Below, in pieces: positions 24,375 through 31,954 of a stretch of DNA of 41,527 nt. A program made the translations under genes and the position numbers. Source of the DNA: Thermomicrobiales bacterium (lineage in GTDB: Bacteria > Chloroflexota > Chloroflexia > Thermomicrobiales > UBA6265); the NCBI GenBank assembly GCA_023957115.1, contig JAMLHN010000036.1, forward strand, positions 1-41,527. Reading direction: 5' to 3'. The notes under the pieces are model-generated. The model ran no database searches, had not been told where the DNA came from, and worked only from the letters and a program-made list of their open reading frames with translations. Position 1 is the first letter of the stretch. Every line of letters starts with the position of its first letter.

Positions 24375-24403
24375 TTGACACGAGCGGTGCGTGGGTGTAT
24401 AAA
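24375..24403 (+). promoter_or_regulatory. Consensus sigma-70 promoter of the arsR-SRPBCC operon
   Basis: A perfect TTGACA (24375-24380), a 17-base spacer and TATAAA (24398-24403) precede the ArsR start by about 40 bases. It is the best housekeeping promoter seen in the window. The strong core suggests the gene pair is kept off mainly by repression. Confidence 0.85.
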
Positions 24404-24410
24404 ACCTCCA

Positions 24411-24432
24411 GGTTAATTAACCAATTGGATAA
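24411..24432 (+). promoter_or_regulatory. Putative ArsR operator at the transcription start
   Basis: Two overlapping dyads follow the -10 box: perfect GGTTAATTAACC (24411-24422) and TTAACCAATTGGATAA (24417-24432, one mismatch from a 16-bp palindrome, with a perfect CCAATTGG core). AT-rich imperfect palindromes at the start site are the usual binding sites of ArsR/SmtB repressors, which suggests autoregulation. Confidence 0.65.
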
Positions 24433-24441
24433 ATAAGAGCA

Positions 24442-24817
24442 ATGAACGATCACCAACTCGACCTAGTATTTGCGGCCCTTGCCGATCCGACCCGCCGGGC
24501 GATTCTGACCGGTTGGCCCACGGAGAAGCGACGGTCAATGAGTTGGCGAGCCGTTCAACATAAGTTTACCGGCGGTCTCCAAGCATCTGAAAGTGCTGGA
24601 ACGTGCCGGATTGATCAACCAGAGGGATGCGCAATGGCGCCCCTGCCGGCTGGAGCCGGCTCCGCTGGAGGAGGCACGTAGCTGGATCGACATCCATCGC
24701 GAGATCTGGGAAGAATCGTTCTCCCGTCTCGATGACCTCTTACAGGAGCTTCAGTCACCGAACGAGTCCGGTGCGCATGATGCCCCGGACGAACCTGAAA
24801 GGACCATTCGATCGTGA
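24442..24817 (+). pseudogene. ArsR-family transcriptional repressor, two frameshifts
   Basis: The N-terminus LDLVFAALADPTRRAILT and, after frame changes, LPAVSKHLKVLERAGLINQ and QWRPCRLEPAPLEEARSWID together form a complete winged-helix ArsR of the SRPBCC-linked type. One C is missing near 24509 (ACC for ACCC) and one near 24551 (GCC for GCCC); restoring both gives a continuous protein of about 125 residues ending at the TGA of 24815-24817. Because both gaps are in C runs and the promoter, operator and downstream coupling are intact, the gene is probably functional in the organism. No metal-binding cysteine pair is seen, so it is unlikely to be a metal sensor. Confidence 0.82.
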
Positions 24818-25296
24818 GTACGCATGACAACAAGCTGAAAGCCGAGATTCTTTCCGACACCGAGATCACGATGCAGCGGTCGTTCAATGCGCCGCGGGAG
24901 CTGGTTTATCGCGCCATGACCGATCCGGATCTGATCCCCAAATGGTGGGGGCAGCGGAGCTCGACCACCATCGTCGACAAGCTCGATCCACGGACCGGTG
25001 GCGAATGGCGGTTCATTCAACGCACACCAGATGGGACCGAGTATGCGTTCCGCGGCACCTTCGTAGAGCTCGAACCGCCGAGCAAGATCGTGCAGACGTT
25101 CGAGTTCGAACCGATGCCGGGCCATATCTCGACGGATGCCATGTCGCTCACCGAGGTCGAAGGCGGTACGCTGGTGCGAATCGTGTCGACATTCGCTTCG
25201 AAGGAAGACCGCGACGGCATGTTGCAGTCCGGGATGGAGACCGGTGCCAACGAGACGTACGATCGGCTCGAGGAATTGCTGGCAACGATGGTCTAA
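24814..25296 (+). CDS. SRPBCC (AHSA1-like) domain protein
   Basis: The 160-residue protein is a START/Bet v1-like fold with the family pattern SFNAPRELVYRAMTDPDLIP, KWWGQR, GGEWRFIQRTPDGTEYAFRG and FASKEDRDGMLQSGMETGAN. The GTG start overlaps the ArsR stop as GTGA. ArsR plus AHSA1-like pairs are widespread and co-regulated. The hydrophobic cavity is thought to bind a small ligand, but the biochemical role is not established. A shared terminator follows 20 bases downstream. Confidence 0.9.
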   Translation: MSTHDNKLKAEILSDTEITMQRSFNAPRELVYRAMTDPDLIPKWWGQRSSTTIVDKLDPRTGGEWRFIQRTPDGTEYAFRGTFVELEPPSKIVQTFEFEPMPGHISTDAMSLTEVEGGTLVRIVSTFASKEDRDGMLQSGMETGANETYDRLEELLATMV

Positions 25297-25316
25297 CCAG
25301 CGTTCGTTACGTGCAG

Positions 25317-25348
25317 GAAACGCGGTCCCTGATTGGCGACCGCGTTTC
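25317..25348. terminator. Bidirectional terminator between SRPBCC and YCII genes
   Basis: An 11-bp perfect stem (GAAACGCGGTC / GACCGCGTTTC) with a 10-base loop, flanked by TTTCTTCGTT on the plus side, lies between two convergent stops (25296 and 25373). Confidence 0.8.
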
Positions 25349-25372
25349 TTCGTTCATATTGGTTGCGCTGGA

Positions 25373-25729
25373 TCAGCGTGGGCCCAGCTCTTTGAGGGGA
25401 CGGACCTCAACGGTTCCCAGTTGGGCCGAGGGGCTCTTGGCGGCAAGGCGAATGGCATCGTTGAGATCATTCGCTTCGATCAGATAGTAGCCCGCGATCT
25501 GTTCACGCGTCTCGATGAACGGCCCGTCGGAGACAAGCATATTGCCGCGACGTACCTGAATGACCGCGCCCGAGCTGGCGGGTTGCAGGCGCGACGCATC
25601 GATGAGATTCCCATGCGTGTTCAGATCGTCGAGATAGAACTCCACTCGCTCCATGATTTGCGCGAACTCTTCGTCCGAGTAGGCGTCCAGCTTTTCCTGA
25701 TCCTGAAACGCGATGCACAGGTACTTCAC
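25373..25729 (-). CDS. YCII/DGPF-domain protein 1
   Basis: The 118-residue protein carries the DGPF signature SDGPFIETREQIAGYYLIEA near residues 67-86 and the start KYLCIAFQDQEKLDAYSDEE. YciI-like folds are small ferredoxin-like dimers with a His-Asp pair in some members; cellular roles are unclear. DGPF proteins are the classic partners of ECF42 sigma factors. The start is GTG 25729, behind GGAGGGG. A separate GTCGA-17-CGAC promoter-like site lies just upstream (25767-25795), so it can be expressed apart from the second copy at 25875. Confidence 0.9.
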   Translation of the reverse strand: MKYLCIAFQDQEKLDAYSDEEFAQIMERVEFYLDDLNTHGNLIDASRLQPASSGAVIQVRRGNMLVSDGPFIETREQIAGYYLIEANDLNDAIRLAAKSPSAQLGTVEVRPLKELGPR

Positions 25730-25766
25730 GACCGAACCCCTCCTGGAATATCCAATGTTTGACTAC

Positions 25767-25795
25767 TTGTCGTGCAGCCGCGTTGCGTTTCGACA
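25767..25795 (-). promoter_or_regulatory. Putative ECF-sigma promoter of YCII gene 1
   Basis: On the minus strand a TGTCGA -35 (25790-25795, in the context TTGTCGAAA), a 17-base spacer and CGACAA (25767-25772) end about 38 bases before the GTG. The same nine-base -35 context and spacing occur before the BNR gene at 27738-27766. The outer hexamers also form an inverted repeat (TTGTCG / CGACAA), so a repressor site is an alternative reading. Confidence 0.6.
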
Positions 25796-25874
25796 ACAAT
25801 CGAGCTCCCAGGCCGTCGCGGGACGACGATTGGAAGCTCGATCGACTGCGGGGTTCGTTCGAATGATGGAAGAG

Positions 25875-26228
25875 CTATTCGGGAAGTCCGCCAATCTCCA
25901 GAATGGGTCGGATTTCGACCGTGCCCCATTTCGCTCCGGGAATGCGCTCGGCAATGGCGATCGCCTGGTCGAGATTCTCGGTATCGACGATGTAGTACCC
26001 GCCCAATTGTTCCCGGGTTTCGGCAAACGGCCCGTCGGTGACGATCCGCTTGCCATCTTGCACCCGAACGCTGGTCGCGGTATTGACCAGACGCAGCGGA
26101 GACGCATCGACATAGACGCCTTCTGCGGCCAGCGATTGCGCCAGTCCGGCCGATTCGATGTAACAGGCGTCTCTTGTCTCGGCATCGAGCGCGTCTTCCG
26201 CACCGTAGATCAATAACATGTACCGCAT
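25875..26228 (-). CDS. YCII/DGPF-domain protein 2
   Basis: The 117 residues start at ATG 26228 (MRYMLLIYGAEDALDAET), with GAGGGA upstream, and contain the TDGPFAETREQLGGYYIVDT signature near 64-83. It follows the MoaD-like gene by 16 bases and so belongs to the BNR-MoaD-YCII operon. It is a diverged paralogue of the other YCII protein. Function unknown; the association with an ECF42 sigma factor is well described for this family. Confidence 0.9.
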   Translation of the reverse strand: MRYMLLIYGAEDALDAETRDACYIESAGLAQSLAAEGVYVDASPLRLVNTATSVRVQDGKRIVTDGPFAETREQLGGYYIVDTENLDQAIAIAERIPGAKWGTVEIRPILEIGGLPE

Positions 26229-26244
26229 GATTCCCTCGTGATGA

Positions 26245-26559
26245 CTAGTTCGGCCGGGGATCGCATCCCCCGGCCATTGCTCCAACGATCAAGTATGGTT
26301 CGCGGCCACTGACCACGTCGTCCGGCAGCGGCGCGTCGATGGGCTCGTGGGAAAGGTCCTGTTTGCAGGCGAAGAACCGGACCAATGGCCGCCGTTCTTG
26401 CGTTTGCTGATCGCGGATCGTTCCCCGCAGGGTCGGGTAGGCGAGCTCGAGCGCATCGAGCACCGTTCGTTGGGTGATCGGCTCGGGCACGTCGAGCGAG
26501 ACTTCGCGACCGCTGCCCGCCAACGTTTGCAGATGGCCCGGAAGCAGAACGCGGATCAT
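26245..26559 (-). CDS. MoaD/ThiS-like ubiquitin-fold protein
   Basis: ATG 26559 gives 104 residues: [40 protein letters not shown], and a C-terminal [11 protein letters not shown]. This is the beta-grasp of MoaD/ThiS, whose C-terminal Gly-Gly carries sulfur as thiocarboxylate or forms an isopeptide. Here the diglycine (97-98) is followed by six more residues (CDPRPN), so activation would need trimming, or the protein no longer works as a sulfur carrier. The gene starts inside the stop of the BNR gene (ATGA), making a tight pair with it. No moaE, thiG or E1-like gene is nearby. Confidence 0.8.
   Translation of the reverse strand: MIRVLLPGHLQTLAGSGREVSLDVPEPITQRTVLDALELAYPTLRGTIRDQQTQERRPLVRFFACKQDLSHEPIDAPLPDDVVSGREPYLIVGAMAGGCDPRPN
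26252..26275. other. GC hairpin over the 3' end of the moaD-like gene
   Basis: A perfect 8-bp stem (GGCCGGGG / CCCCGGCC) with an 8-base loop covers the diglycine codons and tail of the MoaD-like gene, 24 bases before the next start codon. It could lower translation or expression of the following YCII gene relative to the upstream pair. Confidence 0.4.
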
Positions 26560-27671
26560 GCCAGTGTCTGCACTTCGACGGAAAGGACACGCGGCAGGTC
26601 GTGCACGATCGTTTGCCACGAGTCACCGGAATTCGCCGAGCAGTAAACCTGTCCGCCGGTTGTGCCGAAATAGACGCCGCCTGAATCCAGGGTGTCGACC
26701 GACATGGCATCCCGCAGGATATTGACATAGCAGTTTTCCTGCGGAAGGCCCCTGGTCAATGCTTCCCACTCGTTTCCACCCGTGCGCGATCGATAGACAC
26801 GCAGCTTTCCTTCAGGAGGGTAGTGGAACTGGTCGCTCAGAATGGGCACGACATAGACGGTCTCCGGCTCATGGGCGTGGACCGTGATGGGAAATCCGAA
26901 GTCGCTTGGGAGGTTTCCGCTGATCTCGTACCAGTTGTCACCGGCGTCGTCACTGCGCATGACATCCCAGTGCTTTTGCATGAAGAGGGTGTCGGGCCGA
27001 GACGGGTGCATGGAGATGTTGTGCACGCAATGCCCCACCTTGGTGACCGGGTCGGGGAGCTCCCACGGAGAAATCAGTCCTTCGTTGATTGGTTTCCAGG
27101 TGGTCCCGCCGTCATCGGTCCGGAATGCGCCTGCCGCGGAGATGGCTACGACGATCCGCTGATCGTTATTGGGATCGAGCACGATGGTATGCAAACACAT
27201 ACCTCCGGCGCCGGGTTGCCAAAGACTTCCGGAGATATCCCGCAGGGCTGGGAGCTCGGTCCAGCTTGCGCCGCCATCGGTGGATTTGAAGAGCGCCGCG
27301 TCTTCGACGCCGGCGAATACGGTATCGACATCGGTCAGCGATGGTTCCAGGTGCCAGACGCGGGCGAATTTCCAGGGGTGCTGGCTGCCGTCGTACCATT
27401 GATGCGTTCCGGGGTCGGTTGCATACTGAAAGTCGTTGCTGATGACGTCCCAGGTCTTCCCGCCATCGTCCGATCGTTGCATCGTCTGGCCGAACCAACC
27501 GCTGCTCTGCGATGCATAGATTCGATTCGGATCGACCGGCGATCCTTTCAGGTGATACATCTCCCATCCGGGAAATTGTGGCTGCGATATCTCCCATGTT
27601 TGGCGTCGCTCATCCGATTCACAGATGAACGCTCCTTTGACGGTACCGACAAGCACGCGAACTCCGGACAT
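26556..27671 (-). CDS. BNR/Asp-box beta-propeller protein (sialidase-like fold)
   Basis: ATG 27671 with GGGAGG upstream gives 371 residues. Five Asp boxes are visible at regular spacing: [36 protein letters not shown] and SANSGDSW, each closing a propeller blade. The first line [20 protein letters not shown] is typical of a widespread cytoplasmic family often annotated as exo-alpha-sialidase or glycosyl hydrolase, but no sialidase arginine triad or signal peptide is seen. Its stop overlaps the MoaD-like start, which implies a working partnership. It is placed directly behind the sigma factor gene with its own ECF-like promoter. Confidence 0.85.
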   Translation of the reverse strand: MSGVRVLVGTVKGAFICESDERRQTWEISQPQFPGWEMYHLKGSPVDPNRIYASQSSGWFGQTMQRSDDGGKTWDVISNDFQYATDPGTHQWYDGSQHPWKFARVWHLEPSLTDVDTVFAGVEDAALFKSTDGGASWTELPALRDISGSLWQPGAGGMCLHTIVLDPNNDQRIVVAISAAGAFRTDDGGTTWKPINEGLISPWELPDPVTKVGHCVHNISMHPSRPDTLFMQKHWDVMRSDDAGDNWYEISGNLPSDFGFPITVHAHEPETVYVVPILSDQFHYPPEGKLRVYRSRTGGNEWEALTRGLPQENCYVNILRDAMSVDTLDSGGVYFGTTGGQVYCSANSGDSWQTIVHDLPRVLSVEVQTLA

Positions 27672-27737
27672 TGGCAATCCTCCCATTTCGGAATCGACGC
27701 GGTCCTCGCGCCCGATTTCTACTCGTTGTCTGCTCAC

Positions 27738-27766
27738 TCGTCGCGCAAGCGGGGAGTATTTCGACA
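27738..27766 (-). promoter_or_regulatory. Putative ECF-sigma promoter of the BNR-MoaD-YCII operon
   Basis: On the minus strand TGTCGA (27761-27766, context TTGTCGAAA), a 17-base spacer and CGACGA (27738-27743) lie in the 103-base gap between the sigma factor stop and the BNR start, leaving a leader of about 60 bases. From memory, ECF42 promoters in Streptomyces use a TGTCGA-like -35 and a CGA-containing -10; this matches. Confidence 0.65.
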
Positions 27767-27774
27767 AGTGCTTG

Positions 27775-29040
27775 TTACACGGCCTCTGTTTTGCGCAGAT
27801 CGGCGATCTGCTCCTCGAGGTATCGCCGAGCGGGCTCTTGTTGTGAAAGATCGAGCGCCTTGCGATAGGAGGCCAGCGCGCGTTGATGTTCGCCGGCCCG
27901 GCGCAGGAGCTCCCCATGCGTCGACCACGCAAGTGGATAATCCTGAAGCTTCCCGTCATCCAGAATCGCTTCGACCAACGGAATCCCGGATTCGGGTCCA
28001 TCTCGCATCGCAACGGCAACCGCACGGTTCAGGGCAACGACCGGGCTTGGGTTCGTGGCGAGGAGGAGGTCGTAGAGCACCACGATCTCCGGCCAGTCCG
28101 TTGCCTCGGGGGCGGGCGAGGTGGCATGGACGGCCGAGATTGCAGCCTGGAGGGTATATGACCCGAACTGGCGCGACCGCAACGCATCCTCGACCAGCGA
28201 GACTCCTTCATCGATGAGCGCGCGATTCCAGCGCGATCGGTCCTGATCGTCGAGCAGAATCAGATTCCCGTCGATGTCGGTGCGCGCATCGCGGCGAGAT
28301 TCGTGGAGGAGCATCAGGGCGAGCAAGCCGGAGACGTCGGGTTCGGGGAGCAGCTGGCGCAGGAGCCGAGCCAGGCGAATTGCTTCGCCGGTCAAGTCAC
28401 TGCGAATCACCGTTTCACCGGACGACGCGAAGTACCCCTCCGAAAAGACGAGATAGATGACCTGGAGGACGGTGTCGAGCCGTTCCGGCAGCTCGTTGGG
28501 TCCGGGGACCTGATAGGGGATTCCCGCATCGCGGATCTTGTTCTTCGCGCGGACGATGCGCTGCGCCAAGGTCGAGGGCGTAATGAGAAAGGCGCGCGCA
28601 ATCTCCTCGGTTGTCAGGCCGCAGACTTCACGGAGGGTCAGCGCGACCCGGGCCTCGGGCGAGAGGGCCGGATTGCAGCAGGTGAAGATGAGCTTCAGGC
28701 GGTCGTCGCGGATTCCCTCGTCTTCTTCGAAGTCGTACTCGTCTTCCATACGGTCGTCGAGCTCCCGCGCGAGGATGGCCAGCGAGGCGTCGAAGCGGGC
28801 GCGTTTGCGAATACCGTCGATCGATTTGAATCGGCCGGTCGAGACAAGCCAGGCGCGCGGATTGTCCGGGATGCCATCACGCGGCCATTGGATCACCGCG
28901 GCTGCGAACGCGTCCTGGAGCGCATCTTCAGCCAAGTCGAAATCGCCCAGCAGCCGAACCAGGGTCGCGAAGACACGCCGGGATTCCCGTTGATAGATGT
29001 TAGAAATGAGATCGTGCGCATCGATCGTGGCAACCGTCAT
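27775..29040 (-). CDS. ECF42-type RNA polymerase sigma factor with C-terminal TPR-like extension
   Basis: The 421-residue protein has sigma region 2 at about 12-80 ([40 protein letters not shown]), region 4 at about 125-170 ([19 protein letters not shown]) and a 240-residue C-terminal extension with the [13 protein letters not shown] block and a final tetratricopeptide-like stretch ([20 protein letters not shown]). This layout defines the SigJ-like ECF42 group, which lacks a classical anti-sigma factor and is controlled through its own extension. No anti-sigma gene is present. It lies 14 bases behind DUF2277 and ahead of BNR, MoaD and two DGPF genes, the expected targets. Confidence 0.9.
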   Translation of the reverse strand: MTVATIDAHDLISNIYQRESRRVFATLVRLLGDFDLAEDALQDAFAAAVIQWPRDGIPDNPRAWLVSTGRFKSIDGIRKRARFDASLAILARELDDRMEDEYDFEEDEGIRDDRLKLIFTCCNPALSPEARVALTLREVCGLTTEEIARAFLITPSTLAQRIVRAKNKIRDAGIPYQVPGPNELPERLDTVLQVIYLVFSEGYFASSGETVIRSDLTGEAIRLARLLRQLLPEPDVSGLLALMLLHESRRDARTDIDGNLILLDDQDRSRWNRALIDEGVSLVEDALRSRQFGSYTLQAAISAVHATSPAPEATDWPEIVVLYDLLLATNPSPVVALNRAVAVAMRDGPESGIPLVEAILDDGKLQDYPLAWSTHGELLRRAGEHQRALASYRKALDLSQQEPARRYLEEQIADLRKTEAV

Positions 29041-29054
29041 CGAAGAGCAGCTCC

Positions 29055-29333
29055 TCAGGCGACTTTGGCATCGAAGCGGGCGGCCGAACGCGCGCGAGCG
29101 CGCGCGGCTTCGATTTCCCGATCGCGAGGGGGCGCGGTCGTTTGCAACGTATCGAGGAGCTGGGCGGTGATCCGGGCGATTTCGGCGACTGCCTCGTCGA
29201 AGGCTGCCTGATTCGCGACCGAGGGACGGGGCATTCCGCTCACTTTGCGGACGAACTGCAGGGATGCGTTCTCGATTTCTTCACTGGTGGCGGGGGGATC
29301 GAAATTGAACAGGGGCTTGATATTGCGGCACAT
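29055..29333 (-). CDS. DUF2277 family protein
   Basis: The 92-residue protein has the compact family pattern MCRNIKPLFNFDPPATSEEI, ASLQFVRKVSGMPRPS and AFDEAVAEIARITAQLLDTL. The conserved N-terminal Cys-Arg-Asn is intact. Function is unknown; members are small cytoplasmic helical proteins, sometimes near DNA repair or stress genes. ATG 29333 is chosen because the family starts exactly at MCRNIK. Only 14 bases separate its stop from the sigma factor start, so the two are cotranscribed and DUF2277 may be part of the sigma module. Confidence 0.9.
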   Translation of the reverse strand: MCRNIKPLFNFDPPATSEEIENASLQFVRKVSGMPRPSVANQAAFDEAVAEIARITAQLLDTLQTTAPPRDREIEAARARARSAARFDAKVA

Positions 29334-29403
29334 GAGTAGCGGAGCTCCGTTCGTTTCAGGCTGAATGAATGGGACCGTGGCACGCGACATCTCGGCGGGG
29401 GAG

Positions 29404-29418
29404 TGTACGTATAGTACA
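29404..29418. promoter_or_regulatory. Dyad TGTACgtataGTACA upstream of DUF2277-sigma operon
   Basis: Five-base perfect arms with a five-base AT-rich centre lie about 70 bases before the DUF2277 start and overlap a possible TATACG -10 on the minus strand. It could be the operator that sets expression of the sigma factor. It shares the TGTAC half-site with the palindrome at 10475-10484. Confidence 0.35.
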
Positions 29419-29607
29419 AGTGTTCTTTGTCGAATACAACCCCTCTGCCAAATGGTCATCGAATGCTATGGGTGGTTGGCATGGACAGGATGATGAGCGG
29501 AACCCGGCGCCGAGGTGGTTTTTACCCAAAGACCATGTGCACATAGGGTCGTTGCGAGACAATCCCGCAGACAAAACCATACGCGGAATGGGAGAGGTGG
29601 GTGACAG

Positions 29608-30438
29608 ATGGGCACGTTGGAGGAATTGTTCGGTCTCGATGGCCGAGTTGCGGTTGTGACCGGCGGAAGCGGCGTAATTGGTCGTACCTTTGCTCGTGCG
29701 TTAGCAGATGCGGGAGCACGCGTTGCGATCCTTGGCCGGCGTGGCGAGCTTTGCCAGGCAGTCTGCGGAGAGATCGATGCGTCTGGCGAGCGGGCGCTGC
29801 CGCTCGCCACCGACGTCCTGCAGGAAGAACAGCTCGTTCGCGCGCGGCACGCCATCCTCGACCGCTGGGGGCGGATCGATATCCTGGTGAACGCCGCTGG
29901 GGGAAATGTACCCGCGGCCACGCTGTCCGAGGGGCAGTCCTTCTTCGAGCTTGGGATCGATGGGTTTCGCCAGGTGCTGGACCTGAACCTGCTGGGAACT
30001 ATTTTGCCGTGCCAGGTGTTCGGCGCAGCGATGGTCGCCAACGATCCATCTTCGGGGACGATCGTTACGATCTCGTCGATGGCGGCGCAACGGGCCCTTA
30101 CCCGCGTGGCGGGATACACGGCGGCGAAAGGCGCGATCGACTCGGTCACCCGTTGGCTGGCGGTCGATCTGGCGCAACGCTATGGCGGAGGGATTCGAGT
30201 CAATGCGATTGCGCCCGGGTTCTTCCTCGGTGAGCAGAATAGGGCGTTGCTGACGCACCCCGACGGAACGTTGACCGCGCGAGGACAACGCATCGTTGAC
30301 CAGACGCCGGCATCGCGTTTCGGCGATACCAGCGAGCTGGTCAGCACGTTGCTCTGGTTGTGTGGAGACGGATCCCGGTTTGTGAACGGTGTCGTCGTGC
30401 CGGTTGACGGCGGATTCAGCGCTTTTTCGGGTGTCTGA
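29608..30438 (+). CDS. Short-chain dehydrogenase/reductase (mannonate/keto-deoxy-aldonate type)
   Basis: The 276 residues contain the NAD(P) loop TGGSGVIG (18-25), NAAGGN (95-100), the catalytic serine near 156 and YTAAK (Tyr170, Lys174). The line ILDRWGRIDILVNAAGGNVP and the late FFLGEQNRALLT insert resemble SDR-type D-mannonate (fructuronate) oxidoreductases. It is convergent with the rhmD gene, only five bases apart. A role as a 2-keto-3-deoxy-L-rhamnonate or related sugar-acid dehydrogenase is plausible from context but unproven. A sugar alcohol or uronate substrate is the alternative. Confidence 0.87.
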   Translation: MGTLEELFGLDGRVAVVTGGSGVIGRTFARALADAGARVAILGRRGELCQAVCGEIDASGERALPLATDVLQEEQLVRARHAILDRWGRIDILVNAAGGNVPAATLSEGQSFFELGIDGFRQVLDLNLLGTILPCQVFGAAMVANDPSSGTIVTISSMAAQRALTRVAGYTAAKGAIDSVTRWLAVDLAQRYGGGIRVNAIAPGFFLGEQNRALLTHPDGTLTARGQRIVDQTPASRFGDTSELVSTLLWLCGDGSRFVNGVVVPVDGGFSAFSGV

Positions 30439-30443
30439 TCGGC

Positions 30444-31631
30444 TCAGGCCGCCGCGCTGTCGACCAGATTCATACGGTCCTGCACCAGCTCGATGCCCCA
30501 GCCGGGACGGTCCGGAGGGCGTACCACGCCGTTCTTGGGGAGCGGATCGCCGTCGATCAATCCATTCCAGATCGGCAGGATGTCGTCGCCGGTTGGGCTC
30601 ATGGCCAGCACTTCCTGGAATGGCCCGTTCGAGGATGCCATCTGGAAATGGGTCGAGAAGACACCGCTGCCATGCGGAACGACCGGCAGGTCATAGGCTT
30701 GCGCCATCGCGGCAATCTTCTTCGCTTCCGTGATGCCGCCCACCCAGGCGAGATCGGGCTGCAGCAGATCGAGATTGCCTCGGGTGATCAGCTCCCGGAA
30801 TCCGTACCGGGTGTACTCGTGCTCGCCAGTGGAGAAGCGCTGCCAGGGACACGCGGCTTTGATACGGGCATGTCCATCGTAGTCATCGGGCGGCAACGCT
30901 TCTTCGATCCAGCGAACCCGATACGGCCGAACGGCATTGGCCAGGTCGATGGTGTAGGGAACATCGAGCGCCATATAGCAATCGAGCATCAGCTCGAAGT
31001 CGGGGCCAACCGCTTCACGGGCTTTGGCGACCATCTCAACGTTCGCGTTGAGCCCCTCGGTGCCGTCGGCTGGGCCATGCGGCAACGGCATCTTCCCGCC
31101 GAAGAAGCCGAGCTCCTTGGCCGCCCAGGGTTGTGGACCGGTGAGATAGCAGGGAATCTCCTGCTTGGTCTCGCCGCCGAGGAGCTTGTAGACCGGCTCA
31201 CCGCGTAGCTTGCCGCAGAGATCCCACAGTGCGATATCGACCGCGCTGATCGCACAAAGCGCAAGTCCCTTGCGACCGTAGGGGAGCGTTGACCGAAACA
31301 TTTGATCCCAGATTCGTTCGACGTCGCGCGGATCCGATCCGAGAAGAAAGCGCGAGAGATGATCGACGACGATGCGCGCCGATGGAACGCCACCCTGACT
31401 TACTCCCTGGCCGATGAGACCGCCATCCGTTTCGATCTCGACCAGCACCGTCCCCAGCGCCTTCGCTCCCCAGCTCGAACGACGCTCGTAGTAGTCCGGA
31501 TAGCCGGACATCGGATTGGCGATGATCGTGTCGAGCAACCAGTGCCCCTCGGTATGCTCGAAATACCCACCGATTCCTTCGACTGGAATGTAGGCGCGCA
31601 CTTCGGCAATACGGTCGTCCTTCCCGATCAC
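30444..31631 (-). CDS. rhmD: L-rhamnonate dehydratase
   Basis: This enolase-superfamily enzyme dehydrates L-rhamnonate to 2-keto-3-deoxy-L-rhamnonate, a step of the nonphosphorylative L-rhamnose pathway. The 395 residues hold the metal ligands in LMLDCYM (Asp217), WIEEALPP (Glu243) and STGEHEY (Glu270), and the base in VVPHGSGVFSTHF (His320). The subgroup marks EGHWLLDTIIANPMSGYPDY and FFGGKMPLPHGPADGTEG match the known L-rhamnonate dehydratases rather than mandelate racemase or galactonate dehydratase. The GTG start at 31631 overlaps the rhaM stop (GTGA); the longer frame upstream is rejected for this reason. Confidence 0.9.
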   Translation of the reverse strand: MIGKDDRIAEVRAYIPVEGIGGYFEHTEGHWLLDTIIANPMSGYPDYYERRSSWGAKALGTVLVEIETDGGLIGQGVSQGGVPSARIVVDHLSRFLLGSDPRDVERIWDQMFRSTLPYGRKGLALCAISAVDIALWDLCGKLRGEPVYKLLGGETKQEIPCYLTGPQPWAAKELGFFGGKMPLPHGPADGTEGLNANVEMVAKAREAVGPDFELMLDCYMALDVPYTIDLANAVRPYRVRWIEEALPPDDYDGHARIKAACPWQRFSTGEHEYTRYGFRELITRGNLDLLQPDLAWVGGITEAKKIAAMAQAYDLPVVPHGSGVFSTHFQMASSNGPFQEVLAMSPTGDDILPIWNGLIDGDPLPKNGVVRPPDRPGWGIELVQDRMNLVDSAAA

Positions 31632-31954
31632 GATGATGCATCCCCCTCGCTCGCTTCCATGTGGAAGACCTCTTCCAGATCCCAGGTGATGGGGCGGGAA
31701 TCGTCGCCACATTCCATGTACGGTTCCATCATGCGCCACCAATCCCAGAGAATGGCCGGCGGTTCGACCGGCTCGGGAACCGAATCGTCCCGTTCGAGGT
31801 AGGCGAAGAGGTCGAGTCCTTCGCGGAAGATCGTGAAGGTGGTGATGCCCTCACGAAGATGCGCTGCGACGACCTCGGGCCAGACGTCGTCGTGTTTCTG
31901 CTTGTAGATTGCCTCGCAGTTGGGTTTCAGCCGCATACGGAATGCGCGTCTCAT
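31628..31954 (-). CDS. rhaM: L-rhamnose mutarotase
   Basis: RhaM interconverts the anomers of L-rhamnose so that the downstream enzyme gets its preferred form. The 108 residues have the family layout FRMRLKPNCEAIYKQKHDDV with Tyr17 and His21 in the active site, FREGLDLFAYLE, and a tryptophan-rich C-terminus (ILWDWWRMMEPYM, DLEEVFHME). It is coupled by ATGA to the oxidoreductase before it and by GTGA to rhmD after it, which fixes L-rhamnose as the most likely substrate of the operon. Confidence 0.92.
   Translation of the reverse strand: MRRAFRMRLKPNCEAIYKQKHDDVWPEVVAAHLREGITTFTIFREGLDLFAYLERDDSVPEPVEPPAILWDWWRMMEPYMECGDDSRPITWDLEEVFHMEASEGDASS

Noticed and set aside
26556..27671. Secreted sialidase
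   Set aside because: Asp boxes show a propeller, but no signal peptide or sialidase arginine triad is visible and the gene is coupled to a cytoplasmic MoaD-like protein.
29428..29456. TTTGTCGAATAC on the plus strand as a fourth ECF-type promoter
   Set aside because: The -35 context matches, but the position 17 bases downstream reads AATGGT instead of a CGAC box, and the nearest CGA is too far away.
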